Assembly: GCA_016722525.1 (NCBI GenBank) | Contig: JADKJB010000018.1 | Span: 1-64,000 of the forward strand | DNA: 64,000 bases | Source of the DNA: Bacteroidota bacterium | GTDB taxonomy: Bacteria; Bacteroidota; Bacteroidia; AKYH767-A; OLB10 | Direction: 5' to 3' | Shown here: positions 40,447-50,826 of the stretch, piece by piece | How positions within the stretch are numbered: the first letter of the stretch is position 1 | Layout of the letters: every line of letters starts with the position of its first letter | Position numbers and translations under genes: made by a program | The notes under the pieces: model-generated | Told to the model about the DNA's origin: nothing | Database searches by the model: none | What the model saw: the letters and a program-made list of their open reading frames with translations, nothing else

Positions 40447-40961
40447 ATGGATCCCATCGAACCCTTTGCCAATAAAGTTGCTGAAAGTGGAATCATCACT
40501 ATTGATCCAGCAGACTATTATGTAAAAGGTGAACGTGTGCTTTTTGATATTAAACCCCTTTTGGTGGAAGAGTTTTTATTGCGCGAAAAAGATTTTCCAG
40601 GGAATTTGTGAAAAATAATAACTGGGAATCATTTTCAGGTAAATTTGTTGCTATTATTTGTAGTAATGATGCAATTATACCGGTTTGGGCATACATGCTT
40701 TTAGCTTCTGCATTGCAGCCATTCGCCTCAAAAATTGTTTTTGGAGATCTCAACAACCTGGAGCAAGAATTATTTAAGGATGAATTAAAGAAAATTAATC
40801 CTGGCGATTACCTTGACCAACGCATTGTTATAAAAGGATGCGGCGACTTGCCAATACCTCCATCAGTTTATATGCAACTCACACAGCTCTTGAAGCCTCA
40901 TGTGAAAAGTATCATGTATGGCGAGCCCTGCTCTACCGTTCCGGTTTATAAAAGAAAATAG
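40447..40961 (+). CDS. DUF2480 family protein (one-base frameshift)
   Basis: Start at 40447 (MDPIEPFANKVAESGIITID). The two frames join at 40600: GATTTTCC should have one more T, giving REKDFSREFVKNNNWESF. The full 171 residues match the DUF2480 pattern: VKGERVLFDIKPLLVEEFLL, FVAIICSNDAIIPVWAYMLL, KIVFGDLNNLEQELF and KSIMYGEPCSTVPVYKRK. This family accompanies suf genes in Bacteroidetes; its biochemical role is unknown. The invariant-looking Cys near the end (GEPCSTVP) and GCGD could be functional. Confidence 0.8.
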
Positions 40962-40981
40962 TGCTCAAAATAATTTGATTT

Positions 40982-41928
40982 TTATTTTGATGCTATTCTT
41001 TTAGTAGTATGAGTTTTGGCGATTTTCAATTTTGTCGCCTTGTAAAACAGATACAAAATATACCCCTGCAGCCATTCCATCGTTGTATAATGTTAATCGG
41101 CCTTCATCATCGGTATAGGCTAGTTTGATGATTTCTCCCAGGTTGTTGGTAACTGAGACTAATGTTGGTGCTCTCCTATTTTTAATCTCAATCAATGTAG
41201 AACTAATAAATGGATTCGGATAAATTAGGTAGGGTAATGGGTTTTCGATTTCGTTAATGCTGCTGAATACATCACAGTTTAATCCCGAAGAAGGGTAATA
41301 GGAAGTATCGTTTAAAGCATAGCAGAAAAGATTAAATCCACAGTCGAAACCAATATTAACTGGTTCCAAAAATCCACTCGAGTGACCAACTCCTTCTATT
41401 AAGAATTGCGACCAGGTGGAGCCTGCGAGTGTGAAAATTTTCCTGTATCCATAAGGCGTGCTGAAGCTGTCTATGCCGGTTACTGTAATGTCTGCACTGA
41501 AGTTATTAAAAGTTAAGGGTAACGTATCACCTATCGTTAAATCGAAATCATAAAGCAGGTATTCCAAAGGGTCATTGTTTTGTCGCAGGTACATTTGTTT
41601 ACCACTTGATCTTATGTAATAACCAGTAACAAGACTTGTATATGAAAAACTTCCCTGAATACAATTAGGACTCGCCGGTGGAGGTCCCAGCCATTGTGTG
41701 TTGCCCGTACCCTGCTTATAAATTTGTTTGTATACAAGTGAATTAATCAGGGTGTCGCCATTGACAAAAGTTATAGTCGTCGTATTTAATGCAGGGTGCC
41801 GGTATGCCGCATGTAGAATTGATTTTCCAGACAGGATCGTTGTTCAGGTAGTCGTTTACCTGTGATTTTGCTCTTAAACAAATAGCAAGCAGGGCAAAAG
41901 CAATGAGTGAAATGGTTTTTAGTTTCAT
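40982..41928 (-). CDS. Secreted T9SS protein, function unknown (frameshifted)
   Basis: Signal peptide MKLKTISLIAFALLAICLRAKSQ starts at 41928 and overlaps the stop of the DUF6544 gene by ATGA, so the two are probably coupled. The N-terminal fragment ends early near 41745; the next frame continues LVYKQIYKQGTGNTQWLGPP, YYIRSSGKQMYLRQNNDPLE and LLYDFDLTIGDTLPL. The C-terminal type-A sorting domain is LPYLIYPNPFISSTLIEI, VTNNLGEIIKLAY, AAGVYFVSVLQGD. A second indel near 41028 restores the tail KTHTTKRIASK and a stop at 40982. About 315 residues. The DYDL-G-D pattern is common in uncharacterised bacteroidetal exports. Confidence 0.65.
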
Positions 41929-43022
41929 TTTTCTATTTCTTTAATATTATAAGTAATACTTTCAAGATTAAATTTTCCATAAACAAAATTACCCTCAGGA
42001 TAATGCCAAACTGCTTCTCCGTAGGAAACAACATTTATCCCATTGATATTTTTATACTCCTTTACCGGAGTGGAGAATCTATACTTCACCGGTTCACCTC
42101 CCGAAGTGTCGTACCGGTCATCAGATACGAAATTAGTAAGCTGTCCTATTTCATTAAAATATAAAACTGCAGATATGCTAATGCCGTTAGATGTAAAAGT
42201 CGCTGTTGCGGATTTGCCGTCAGCTGCTCCCCACCGAATACGGTCGTCAATGAGAGCCCCTGGTGCCATCAAACACAGATCATTAAAGTAAGTCACTGTT
42301 TCAGCCTTGTTGAGTTCATTATTCTTGAGGTCAACTATGGGAAATTGTGAAATGAGCTTGATGGTCATGGATGCTTTACCATCAACGTAACGATGGTAGC
42401 CTGCAAAAGGTAATCCCTTCATTATGGCGGTCATAAAAAATAATCGGGTAGGTGCTTCAGTAAAATTATATTGTTCCGATTTGAAAGTAAACCATTTTTT
42501 GTCTTTACCTCTCATTTCACCGTTGAAAATGACTTTAAAATTACAAACACCTGGTCGATTCAAAATATGGGTATATCTCAGGTATTTTTGAACAACAGGC
42601 GGTAGTTTTTGAAGATCATTTTCCGAGATTACATTTTTGGCCTTGCTGTTATTCAATAAATTCTCATTAACATCTTCCAGGTAACTGCTTCTGAAATTCC
42701 ACGAAAAAATCCAATTAAAAAGGCAGGAAGGATGATAATATTCGCGATGGTTCCATATTTAGCATCCTGCCAGCTTAAAATTATCAGGAATTGTGAAACC
42801 ACTAATGCCGCAAAACCGATTGCCCACCAATATTCTTTTATACAGATAGCCAATTGTGGTGATGACAAACAAAACAACTACTAGCAGCCATACTATTCCC
42901 ATGGGCTTGGAGATATGTTTGCTGAGTTGAGGAATTTCGCCAATATTATAAGCTTTAGCAAACCCAAGAATATGAATCATTCCATGTACAAAAAGCAGAA
43001 TGGCAACTATGTATCTGATCAT
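41925..43022 (-). CDS. DUF6544-type membrane protein (two compensating indels)
   Basis: The N-terminal part has three or four TM helices (MIRYIVAILLFVHGMIHILG, KPMGIVWLLVVVLFVITTIG, WWAIGFAALVVSQFLIILSW, ANIIILPAFLIGFF). The soluble C-terminal part matches DUF6544: LQKLPPVVQKYLRYTHILNR, GYHRYVDGKASMTIKL, APGALIDDRIRWGAADGKSA. One extra A in YK(K)EYWWAIG and one lost base near 42680 divide the frame; the 1098-base span is exactly in frame. I therefore treat 42759-43022, 42653-42877 and 41925-42656 as one gene of about 365 residues. Function is unknown. Confidence 0.65.
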
Positions 43023-43173
43023 TTGGTTTGCAACTGAAGATTCAAATGGTTAGTAAATTTACACTTTTTATTTAAATCAGATTACTAAATAAATAGACTT
43101 TTTGTGTTGGGATCTGATATTTGTCATGGTTTTGGTTTTATCGTTTTACATTTTTTACTTTAGTGCCATCCAT

Positions 43174-44624
43174 ATGATACAAAACCTCAAATTAATTGCT
43201 GGTCCACTCTGCGCCTTACTAGTACTCTTTTTCACCGACCTCGATCCCGGTAATCCGCTAGCAACCAGAATGGCAGCCATTACCATTTGGATGGCTATAT
43301 GGTGGCTTACCGAAGCTGTTCACCTAGCCGTAACTGCTCTGATTCCTTTCGTTTTTTTACCCATGCTCGGCATTGCTGAACCTAAAATCGTTGCTTTTCA
43401 ATACATGGATCAAATTATTTTTTTATTTATAGGAGGTTTCCTCCTCTCTTTCGCTATCGAGCGCTGGGGGCTGCATGAACGGATAGCTCTTAAAATTTTG
43501 ATGCTGGTTGGCACACGTAACGATCGTATTTTAATGGGCGTTATGATAACGTCTTTTAGTATATCTATGTGGATTTCCAATACTGCAACAGTCATGATGC
43601 TGCTGTCTGCTGTACTTGCTATTATTTATATGACCGAACAATTGGCCGGTGAATCAAAACAACAGAAAGATTTTGCCAAAGCTTTACTTATCGGATTGGC
43701 CTATTCAGCAACAATAGGAGGGATGGCTACGCTTGTTGGTACTCCTCCAAATATGGTTTTTATGCGCGCCTACAACGAAGCCTATCCGGGCAACACCGAT
43801 ATGAATTTTATCAAATGGTTTTCGATCGGATTTCCTGTTGCGCTTTCTATGCTGGTAGTTTGTTTTTTTATTTTAAAATGGCTGTTTGTCAAAAGCAATA
43901 AATCTTCAGGGCTCACTAAGAATTATTTTGAAGATGCCTATGGAAAATTAGGGAAGTTTTCCTTTGAACAAAAAGTGGTGTCATTCGTTTTCATTTCAAC
44001 AGCAGTGCTCTGGTTCACCCGAGCTGATATTGATTTTGGAGCTTTAAAAATTACAGGGTGGAATACTTTATTCCCATTTCCGGAATATATACAAGACAGT
44101 ACTGTTGCCGTGTTTATGGCACTCTTGCTTTTTGTTTTCCCCTCTAAAAAAGAACCGGGTTCTTCTTTGTTAAGTTGGAAGGATGCAACAAAATTACCAT
44201 TTGATATTATTCTTTTGTTTGGGAGTGGTTTTGCGCTTGCGAAAGGGTTTGAGATTTCAGGTCTCAGTAATTGGTTGGCTAATCAGCTGAGTGTTTTTAA
44301 AGGTGCCAATCCTATTGTGATGGTCGCTTGCATTGCCTTGGTGGTTTGTGTTATCAGTGAGTTTGCCTCCAATGTTGCCAGTATTCAGTTGGTGTTGCCT
44401 ATACTCATTGCGTTTCAAAAAGAATTGGATATTCATCCATTGTTTCTCATGGTACCAGCTACTTTGGCAGCATCATTAGGTTTTATGATGCCTGTTGTCA
44501 CTGCTCCTAATACCATTGTTTTTGGCAGCCGAAAATTGAGGTCATGGATATGGCAAAAGCAGGATTGTTGCTCAACATGGCCGGCATTATAATTATCGCA
44601 ATTTTTGTTCTTTTACTGAGTTGA
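43174..44624 (+). CDS. SLC13/DASS-family sodium:anion symporter
   Basis: A Na+-coupled dicarboxylate or sulfate transporter of the inner membrane, about 483 residues with 11-12 TM spans. Two family hairpin signatures are present: WISNTATVMMLLSAVLAIIY (the SNT motif) and the later VVCVISEFASNVASIQLVLP (S-N-V variant). Others are TLVGTPPNMVF, GGFLLSFAIERWGLHERIAL and VVTAPNTIVFGS. Start at 43174 (MIQNLKLIAGPLC) is preferred over a TTG at 43102. A one-base loss near 44534 displaces the last helix; the other frame reads KIEVMDMAKAGLLLNMAGII to a stop at 44622. Substrate is not determinable. It appears to be transcribed alone. Confidence 0.85.
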
Positions 44625-44775
44625 TGCCAATATCTGAGCTCAATTTAGATCGATTCTCATAGGTAGATGACACACATTTTCATGTGAAAAAAAACTTTTG
44701 TGGCACTTCTTTTTTTATAAAAACATAACTTGCACTCCGATTTCCATACCTAAACCATAAAAATCTATAAATCAA

Positions 44776-46937
44776 ATGATTAAGAAAATTACATTAGTAT
44801 TCCTTTCCTTTATTTTGTTACTGAATACGGTAACAAAGGCGGATGAAGGGATGTGGCTGCCATTGCTACTCAAGCAGCTGAATGAGTCCGATATGCAGAA
44901 GCTAGGACTTAAATTAACCGCTGAAGACATTTACAATGTCAACAATTCTAGCATGAAGGATGCTATTGTTCACTTTGGTGGATTTTGTACCGGTGAAATG
45001 GTTTCGGCAGATGGTTTGATTCTCACCAATCACCATTGTGGTTTTGATGCCATTCAATCCAATAGTTCTGTTGAAAACGATTATATCACTAAGGGATATT
45101 GGGCGATGAACCGTGATCAGGAACTTCCAAATCCCGGATTGTTTGTTAAGTACCTGGTTCGTATCGAAGATGTAACTGAAAAAGTGAACAAAGCACTTGG
45201 TGATACACTTTCTGAATCAGCTAGAACGATCGAGCTTCCAAAAATTTTCTCAAAAATTTCTAAAGAAGCAATTGGTGATACACAATTACAGGCCGATGTA
45301 AAAAGTTTTTATAAAGGCAACGAATATTATTTGATGGTGTATGAAGTTTTTAAAGACGTAAGACTAGTAGGTGCACCACCCTCTTCAATAGGAAATTTTG
45401 GTGGTGATACCGACAACTGGATGTGGCCACGTCATACCGGTGACTTCTCGTTATTCAGAGTTTATTGTGGTAAAGATGGAAAGCCTGCTGAATATTCCAA
45501 AGATAATATCCCTTACAAGCCCAAGCATTTTCTTCCTATCTCTATGAAAGGAATTAAAAAAGATGATTTTACTATGACATTTGGATACCCGGGTGCTACC
45601 GACAGATATCTTACTTCCAATGGCGTAAATCTGGTTATCGATAAAACAAATCCGGCTATTGTAAAAATCCGCGATAAGAAATTAGAAATTATTAAGGAAG
45701 ATATGGATGCTGATCCTAAAGTTAGTATTATGTATGCTGCCAAGTACGCTCAAACAGCTAATTATTGGAAGTATTTTATCGGTCAAACTAAAGGGTTAAA
45801 ACGTATGAGAGTTGCTGAACAGCGTGCTGCTGATGAGGCTAAATTTCAAGCTTGGGCCGATGCCGATGCTACCCGCAAAGCAAAGTATGGCAACGCTCTC
45901 CCGGGCTTAAAGAAAAGCTATGAGGATATGAATAAATATGCGATCACCAGAATTTATCTCAATGAAGCAATTACAAGAGGTCCTGAAATTCTTGCTTTTT
46001 CTGCCGGACTTAACCCATTGCTCGCCGCATTAAATTCAAAAGAAACCAAGCCTGAAGAAATGGCGGCATTAGTTGAAAAACTTAAAGGTCGTGCCGATGG
46101 ATTTTATGAGGAATTCAATGCTCCAACAGATCAAAAACTTTTTGCAGCATTACTTAATATGAGTTATGAAGATATTCCTAAAGAGCAACACCCTCCAATT
46201 TTTAAAGAAGTAGAAACAAAATATAAAGGGGATTTTGATAAGTTTGCTGCTGATGTTTTTAAAAATTCATTCTTTGTAAGTAAAGAGAAGTATTTGAAGT
46301 TTATGAATAAACCATCTTCAAAACAATTGGAAAAAGATTTAGCCTTCAGGACTATGAAATCTATTATGGATAGTTATAATGCAAATTCTAAACCTGCTGT
46401 TACTGCCATCACCAATAATCAGAATCAGTTTAATCGCAGTTATGTTGCTGGCTTGCGTGAAATGAATCCCGATAAAAAATATGCACCCGATGCCAATAGT
46501 ACCATGCGTTTAAGTTATGGTCAGGTAAAAGATTATTATCCTATGGATGGTGTTTACTATAACTATTTTACTACTGCCGATGGTATTTTAGAGAAAATGG
46601 ATAATAAGAATGAGGGAGTTTGTTGTTGATCCTAAATTGGAAAAACTGATCAAGGATAAAGACTTTGGCCCCTATGGCGAAAATGGAAAACTTAAAAGTG
46701 TGCTTCATTAGTAATAATGATATCACCGGAGGTAATTCCCGTTCACCGGTAATCAATGGTAGTGGCGAATTAGTCGGTCTTGCTTTTGATGGTAACTGGG
46801 AAGCTATGAGCGGAGATATTGCCTTTGATCCAGAATATAAAAGAACTATCAGTGTAGATATTCGTTATGTGTTGTTTGTTATTGATAAATTTGCCGGCGC
46901 AAGTCACCTGGTGAAGGAAATGAAGTTGGTTCAATAA
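44776..46937 (+). CDS. S46 dipeptidyl-peptidase (DPP7/DPP11 type)
   Basis: A periplasmic serine exopeptidase removing N-terminal dipeptides, about 719 residues, with signal peptide MIKKITLVFLSFILLLNTVT. The active-site His lies in LILTNHHCGFDAIQS (His86/87), the Asp region is GGDTDNWMWPRHTGDFS, and the Ser is in GGNSRSPVINGSG. GLAFDGNWEAM has Gly at the position that is Arg in DPP11, so a DPP7-like preference for hydrophobic P1 residues is inferred. Two homopolymer insertions, a G near 46618 and an A near 46693, break the tail; removing both gives 720 codons. A strong hairpin follows. Confidence 0.9.
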
Positions 46938-46958
46938 TTGAAATTTTATTTAATTTAT

Positions 46959-46988
46959 AAAAAGGGTCGGATTTTTCCGACCCTTTTT
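46959..46988 (+). terminator. Bidirectional terminator between converging genes
   Basis: AAGGGTCGGA and TCCGACCCTT form a ten-pair stem around TTT, with As upstream and Ts downstream. It ends the S46 peptidase gene and also the minus-strand T9SS gene. Confidence 0.85.
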
Positions 46989-47008
46989 TGTACTATGAAA
47001 ACTAATCG

Positions 47009-48595
47009 TTATTTCAAAATCAATTTTTTATTATAGCTGATTCCACTTTTCACAACAGTGACAATGTATAATCCTTTGGAGAAATCACGAACATCAATGG
47101 AATATTTGTTTTCGTTGATATTTGTTTTTTGGTAAACAATTCTTCCTACCGCATCTTCTATTTTGATCTTATACTGTTTATCGGTATTGGAATTCTGAAT
47201 GGTAATTTCATCACTGGCAGGATTTGGGAAAACTGTGATTAAAGATGCCTCAGTAGTTGGTATGACCGGGATGGATGTTAATACACCATTATTGTACATG
47301 ACTCTCAATCCGGAAACAGCATTTTGTAATGCGGCAACACTTGCCAGTGGTCCTCCAGAAGTAGCTCTTGCCCATGTGTATCCAATATCGAATGATTTAT
47401 AATCGCCTGCATTCAAATTTAATGGTCCAATGGAACCAATCATTCTTCTATCACCAGGTGCATTTCCACTATTTGCTTCATCCCATGGTCCGAATGCTTG
47501 AAAATAAATTGGGTTGGTAACTCCGGGATATATATGAGTTGTTACAGGATTGCCTGGATTCCGGCCATCACCACCATAAGTTAAAGGTTGGTTATCCAAC
47601 CAAATACTTCTGCTATAATTCATAAAATCCAAACAGAAAGCTGGATTTCCGGTTACTGCATTACTGATATTGTCATAGGACATACTGGAAGTAAGTGAAT
47701 CATTTAAGAAATATACTCCTATTGCCGGTGGATTTAATCCGTAGCCCATTGAAGTTTCATCATTGTTATCACCATTGTAAGCATAAATCATATTCAAATT
47801 TATATCAGTACCTATATAGTCATCAGTAGCATTGCCCAAATCAAAATCAATCCATGTAGAAATGTAAACATCATGATAATCCGTGTTGCTAAAGTTTTTT
47901 ATCTCATATCTACTAAAAATAGTGTTGTTGAGTGCTGTGTCATTAGGGGCATCAAAACCAAATAGGGTACGATGCACTTCCACACCAAGTGAATCACAGG
48001 TTGATTCGGAATGCGTATACAGATCATTGTAAATACTGTAAACAGTTTGGTCACCTAAAATGTATGGGTAATCACCATTGGCAGGATCGTATATACCATT
48101 ACTGTTATAGTCGGCAAAAGGTGCTAACACTCTTCCTAGAGCAGCATCGTATCCCGGCCATTCAGCAATGTTTTGTGGAACAACGTATCCGGAATTTGAA
48201 TAGTTTTGAATATGATCTAAAACCTCAGTTTTATTCAACTTCCAGGACCTGTCCCACAAATTCCAGTCGGTTGCTACTCCCATCATGGTGTCGATAGGAC
48301 CTGGCCAGAAGTCGTTCCCTGTTTGGCGGTAGGTTTGACTTGCCATGTGTGCAATGCCTCCATTGTCTAATCCCCCTATCCACATTCCGCCACTAAAAAT
48401 AGAATGCAAACCGCTTCCTTTTGGAACTTCAAATTTGGCATTGCTAAAATCCCAGAACAGATCATTGGTTGATGAAATTCCTGCATCAATGTTGTTAATA
48501 TCAATATTTGTAAACCCGGTTGGTAACTGCGCATTTACCGTAACTGCAAATGCTACCATTGCTGATACTAGTAGTAAGTAGAATTTCTTTTTCAT
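47009..48595 (-). CDS. Large secreted T9SS protein, function unknown
   Basis: A complete 528-residue protein with signal peptide MKKKFYLLLVSAMVAFAVTVNAQ. It contains repeated NSNGIYDPANGDYP-type calcium-loop-like phrases and SGGMWIGGLDNGG, a body pattern shared by bacteroidetal exports of unknown role. The C-terminus is a type-A sorting domain: TVFPNPASDEITIQNSN, KIEDAVGRIVYQK, FSKGLYIVTVVKSG. It is undamaged and ends at a bidirectional hairpin. Confidence 0.75.
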   Translation of the reverse strand: MKKKFYLLLVSAMVAFAVTVNAQLPTGFTNIDINNIDAGISSTNDLFWDFSNAKFEVPKGSGLHSIFSGGMWIGGLDNGGIAHMASQTYRQTGNDFWPGPIDTMMGVATDWNLWDRSWKLNKTEVLDHIQNYSNSGYVVPQNIAEWPGYDAALGRVLAPFADYNSNGIYDPANGDYPYILGDQTVYSIYNDLYTHSESTCDSLGVEVHRTLFGFDAPNDTALNNTIFSRYEIKNFSNTDYHDVYISTWIDFDLGNATDDYIGTDINLNMIYAYNGDNNDETSMGYGLNPPAIGVYFLNDSLTSSMSYDNISNAVTGNPAFCLDFMNYSRSIWLDNQPLTYGGDGRNPGNPVTTHIYPGVTNPIYFQAFGPWDEANSGNAPGDRRMIGSIGPLNLNAGDYKSFDIGYTWARATSGGPLASVAALQNAVSGLRVMYNNGVLTSIPVIPTTEASLITVFPNPASDEITIQNSNTDKQYKIKIEDAVGRIVYQKTNINENKYSIDVRDFSKGLYIVTVVKSGISYNKKLILK

Positions 48596-48638
48596 GATTT
48601 TAAGTTTTTAGTTGTTTACTATATCAGACCCGGTACAT

Positions 48639-50054
48639 TTATTTTTGTTGCCTGCTTTTTAAAAAATTAATTTTCACTCCCGCACCAACCATTAATTTAT
48701 TTGTTTTTTGTGTGTAGAATAATGCTGAAGTTTTCATTGGATTTAATGAATAACTATATCCTGAATGAGCAAACAAGCTCAATTTTTCATTTATGGAATA
48801 TCCGATTTGTAAAACACCTGAAATAGTTACTTCTGCACTTTTGTTGAATACGGAGCCGCCTTGCAATTCCTCAAAGTTGGAAGTATAATTCGTTGACCCT
48901 TTTATTTTGTTATACAGGGCCGCACTCACTCCTAATTGCGGCTCTGCTGTGAAACGGCCAACCGGTAATGTATATCTTATGTCGGTATTAAAATAAAATG
49001 TTTCATAAGTGTGGGTTTGTTGAATTAACAAGTTATTTGTTTTGGTAATTAATGTACTATCATATTCGGTAATTTGAATAGGAGGTGAAAATGGAAATAG
49101 AATATAGTATTGTACAGTATCAATGTTTAGTTGTTTATAGTATTCTGTAAATTGAAAACTGAATTCTTCTTTTACTTTGGAGTAAGAAATCCCTGCTCCA
49201 ACAGTAATATTTTTATTTAATGTGTACAATAATTTTAGTCCGGATTGATAGCCTTGAATGGAGGTTGATGCAGCTTGTTGTTCATTAAACAACCTTATTG
49301 CCAATGTATCTTTTGTAGTTATTTCTTTTTTTAAATCCGCATAGCTCTTAAGAAAATTTACTTCAATTGAAAACTTTGACAATTCTCTAGGCTCAAATTC
49401 TAATTTTGTTGGCTGTATAAGTCGGGTAAAGGGTTTTGTAATTTGTGTTTCATTATATTGTAATAAAGGGGTAGGATATAGATAGTAATCATTGTTTTTT
49501 TGAGATTTAAAGCGATCCAGATAACCTTTCTCAGTAGAATAATTAATTCCTGCGTTTTCTGATTTTGATTTAGTTGATTTCGCAAAATTGGCTGCTACCT
49601 GACGATCTTTAGGTTGTTTCGATTTACCATTAATGCTTGCTGTGATGGCAGCTGCTGGATTCGAATTCATCTCCATAGAAGTTGCTTTTTCAGTTGTGGA
49701 GTTAGCTGATTTTATTTTGGAACTTAATTCTAGGGTCGAAGGAAAAGTATCAACTGTTGTCTTTTTAGTTTCTGAAGTAATGTTTTTTGATGGTGATTCC
49801 TCATTTATTAAAGCGCTAACTTTGTTTTTTTCATTTTTAGTTGTATCGGTTTCAGATATTTTATTGCTGTATCGGTATACCGAAATAGCTGAAATAAGTA
49901 GTATTACTATTCCGGAAACCCAAAACCATAAAAAACCTCGTTTTTTGTTTTCATTAGGAATTATAGTATCAAACATTCCAGTCGGAGGAGCGACCTCGCT
50001 TTCCGATAGTTTTCGTCTTATGGTATCATCAAATAGTTCTTCTTCCGATTTCAT
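48639..50054 (-). CDS. Membrane-anchored anti-sigma-like protein with beta-rich C-terminus
   Basis: The 471-residue protein starts MKSEEELFDDTIRRKLSESE, a short acidic cytosolic segment, then a TM helix (FLWFWVSGIVILLISAISVY, about 40-60). Ser/Thr/Lys-rich linker follows (60-160). The last 240 residues alternate like an outer-membrane barrel (TYETFYFNTDIRYTLPVGRF, TAEPQLGVSAALYNKIKG, GYSYSLNPMKTSALFYTQ). Its ATG overlaps the sigma-factor stop by 4 bases, so it is probably the sigma factor's membrane-bound regulator. An inner-membrane anchor carrying a barrel-like domain is odd; alternatively the barrel-like part is a periplasmic beta-sandwich. Confidence 0.65.
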   Translation of the reverse strand: MKSEEELFDDTIRRKLSESEVAPPTGMFDTIIPNENKKRGFLWFWVSGIVILLISAISVYRYSNKISETDTTKNEKNKVSALINEESPSKNITSETKKTTVDTFPSTLELSSKIKSANSTTEKATSMEMNSNPAAAITASINGKSKQPKDRQVAANFAKSTKSKSENAGINYSTEKGYLDRFKSQKNNDYYLYPTPLLQYNETQITKPFTRLIQPTKLEFEPRELSKFSIEVNFLKSYADLKKEITTKDTLAIRLFNEQQAASTSIQGYQSGLKLLYTLNKNITVGAGISYSKVKEEFSFQFTEYYKQLNIDTVQYYILFPFSPPIQITEYDSTLITKTNNLLIQQTHTYETFYFNTDIRYTLPVGRFTAEPQLGVSAALYNKIKGSTNYTSNFEELQGGSVFNKSAEVTISGVLQIGYSINEKLSLFAHSGYSYSLNPMKTSALFYTQKTNKLMVGAGVKINFLKSRQQK

Positions 50055-50593
50055 GCTGCTATTATTTTCAAATCTTTAAGTTGTTGTTGAAGCACTCTTC
50101 TGGCTTTAAGTAATTGTGAACGGGATGTTCCCGGATTAATAGAAAGCATTTTTCCGATTTCTTCATGATCATACCCTTCTATCACATATAAATTGAAAAC
50201 CATCCTGTAGCCATCGGGTAGCTTTGAAATTAATTTTAATAATTCCTTTTCCGACATTTTGCTTATTATATTTATCTCATCCGAATAGTTGTATGTTGTT
50301 TCTTCGGAATCCGGAAAATGATCAGCAAGTGTTTTTATTTTGTGATAGTAGCTGATGGCCGTGTTGATGAAAATACGTTTTAGCCAACCCTCAAAATTCC
50401 CTTCGCCTTTATAGCTTTCCAGACTGGAGTATACTTTTATAAAACCATCCTGTAGCACATCCAGTGCATTGTCGCGGCTGTGGGTATACCGTAAACAAAT
50501 TGCATACATAACCGAAGCAAATCGATCGTAAAGTGCCTTTTGCGATTGACGGTCTTTTCTGATGCAGCCTTTTATGATCTCTGTTTCATTCAT
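50051..50593 (-). CDS. ECF-type RNA polymerase sigma factor
   Basis: An intact 180-residue sigma-70-family factor. Region 2 is at about 20-90: LYDRFASVMYAICLRYTHSR, NALDVLQDGFIKVYSSLESY, with the DNA-melting phrase FEGWLKRIFINTAISY. Region 4 is at about 120-175: LISKLPDGYRMVFNLYVIEG, YDHEEIGKMLSINPGTSRSQ, LLKARRVLQQQL. No region 3, as expected for ECF. It heads a two-gene unit with the anti-sigma-like protein. Confidence 0.9.
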   Translation of the reverse strand: MNETEIIKGCIRKDRQSQKALYDRFASVMYAICLRYTHSRDNALDVLQDGFIKVYSSLESYKGEGNFEGWLKRIFINTAISYYHKIKTLADHFPDSEETTYNYSDEINIISKMSEKELLKLISKLPDGYRMVFNLYVIEGYDHEEIGKMLSINPGTSRSQLLKARRVLQQQLKDLKIIAA

Positions 50594-50765
50594 AAAGTAG
50601 CGATTTCCTGAAAAATGCTTCTGGGTATAAGACCTTACGGGCTCATCATGTGTTGCCTGATGTTTGAAATAAAAGTAGTTATTTATTCTGTCTATTCCTG
50701 GAATATGCTTTCAAAAATTTGTAAATCAAATATATAGACTGAATTTTGTGGGCAACACTTTTTTG

Positions 50766-50799
50766 TAACAAAAATGCCGGGCTCCAAGAACCCGGCATT
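50766..50799 (-). terminator. Intrinsic terminator after the metalloprotease gene
   Basis: AATGCCGGG (50773-50781) pairs with CCCGGCATT (50791-50799). On the minus strand it is followed by TTTTTG. It lies 28 bases past the protease stop. Confidence 0.7.
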
Positions 50800-50826
50800 A
50801 AAAACAAACTTTTCTAGAATGTTTAA

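Noticed and set aside
41925..43022. Two separate genes, a small membrane protein and a DUF6544 protein
   Set aside because: The joint span is exactly a multiple of three, the frames overlap, and the junction reads NFRSSYLEDVNENLLNNSK, so one gene with two compensating indels is simpler.
43102..43173. TTG start adding 24 residues to the SLC13 transporter
   Set aside because: ATG at 43174 begins the usual MIQNLKLIAGP entry into TM1; the extension is untypical.
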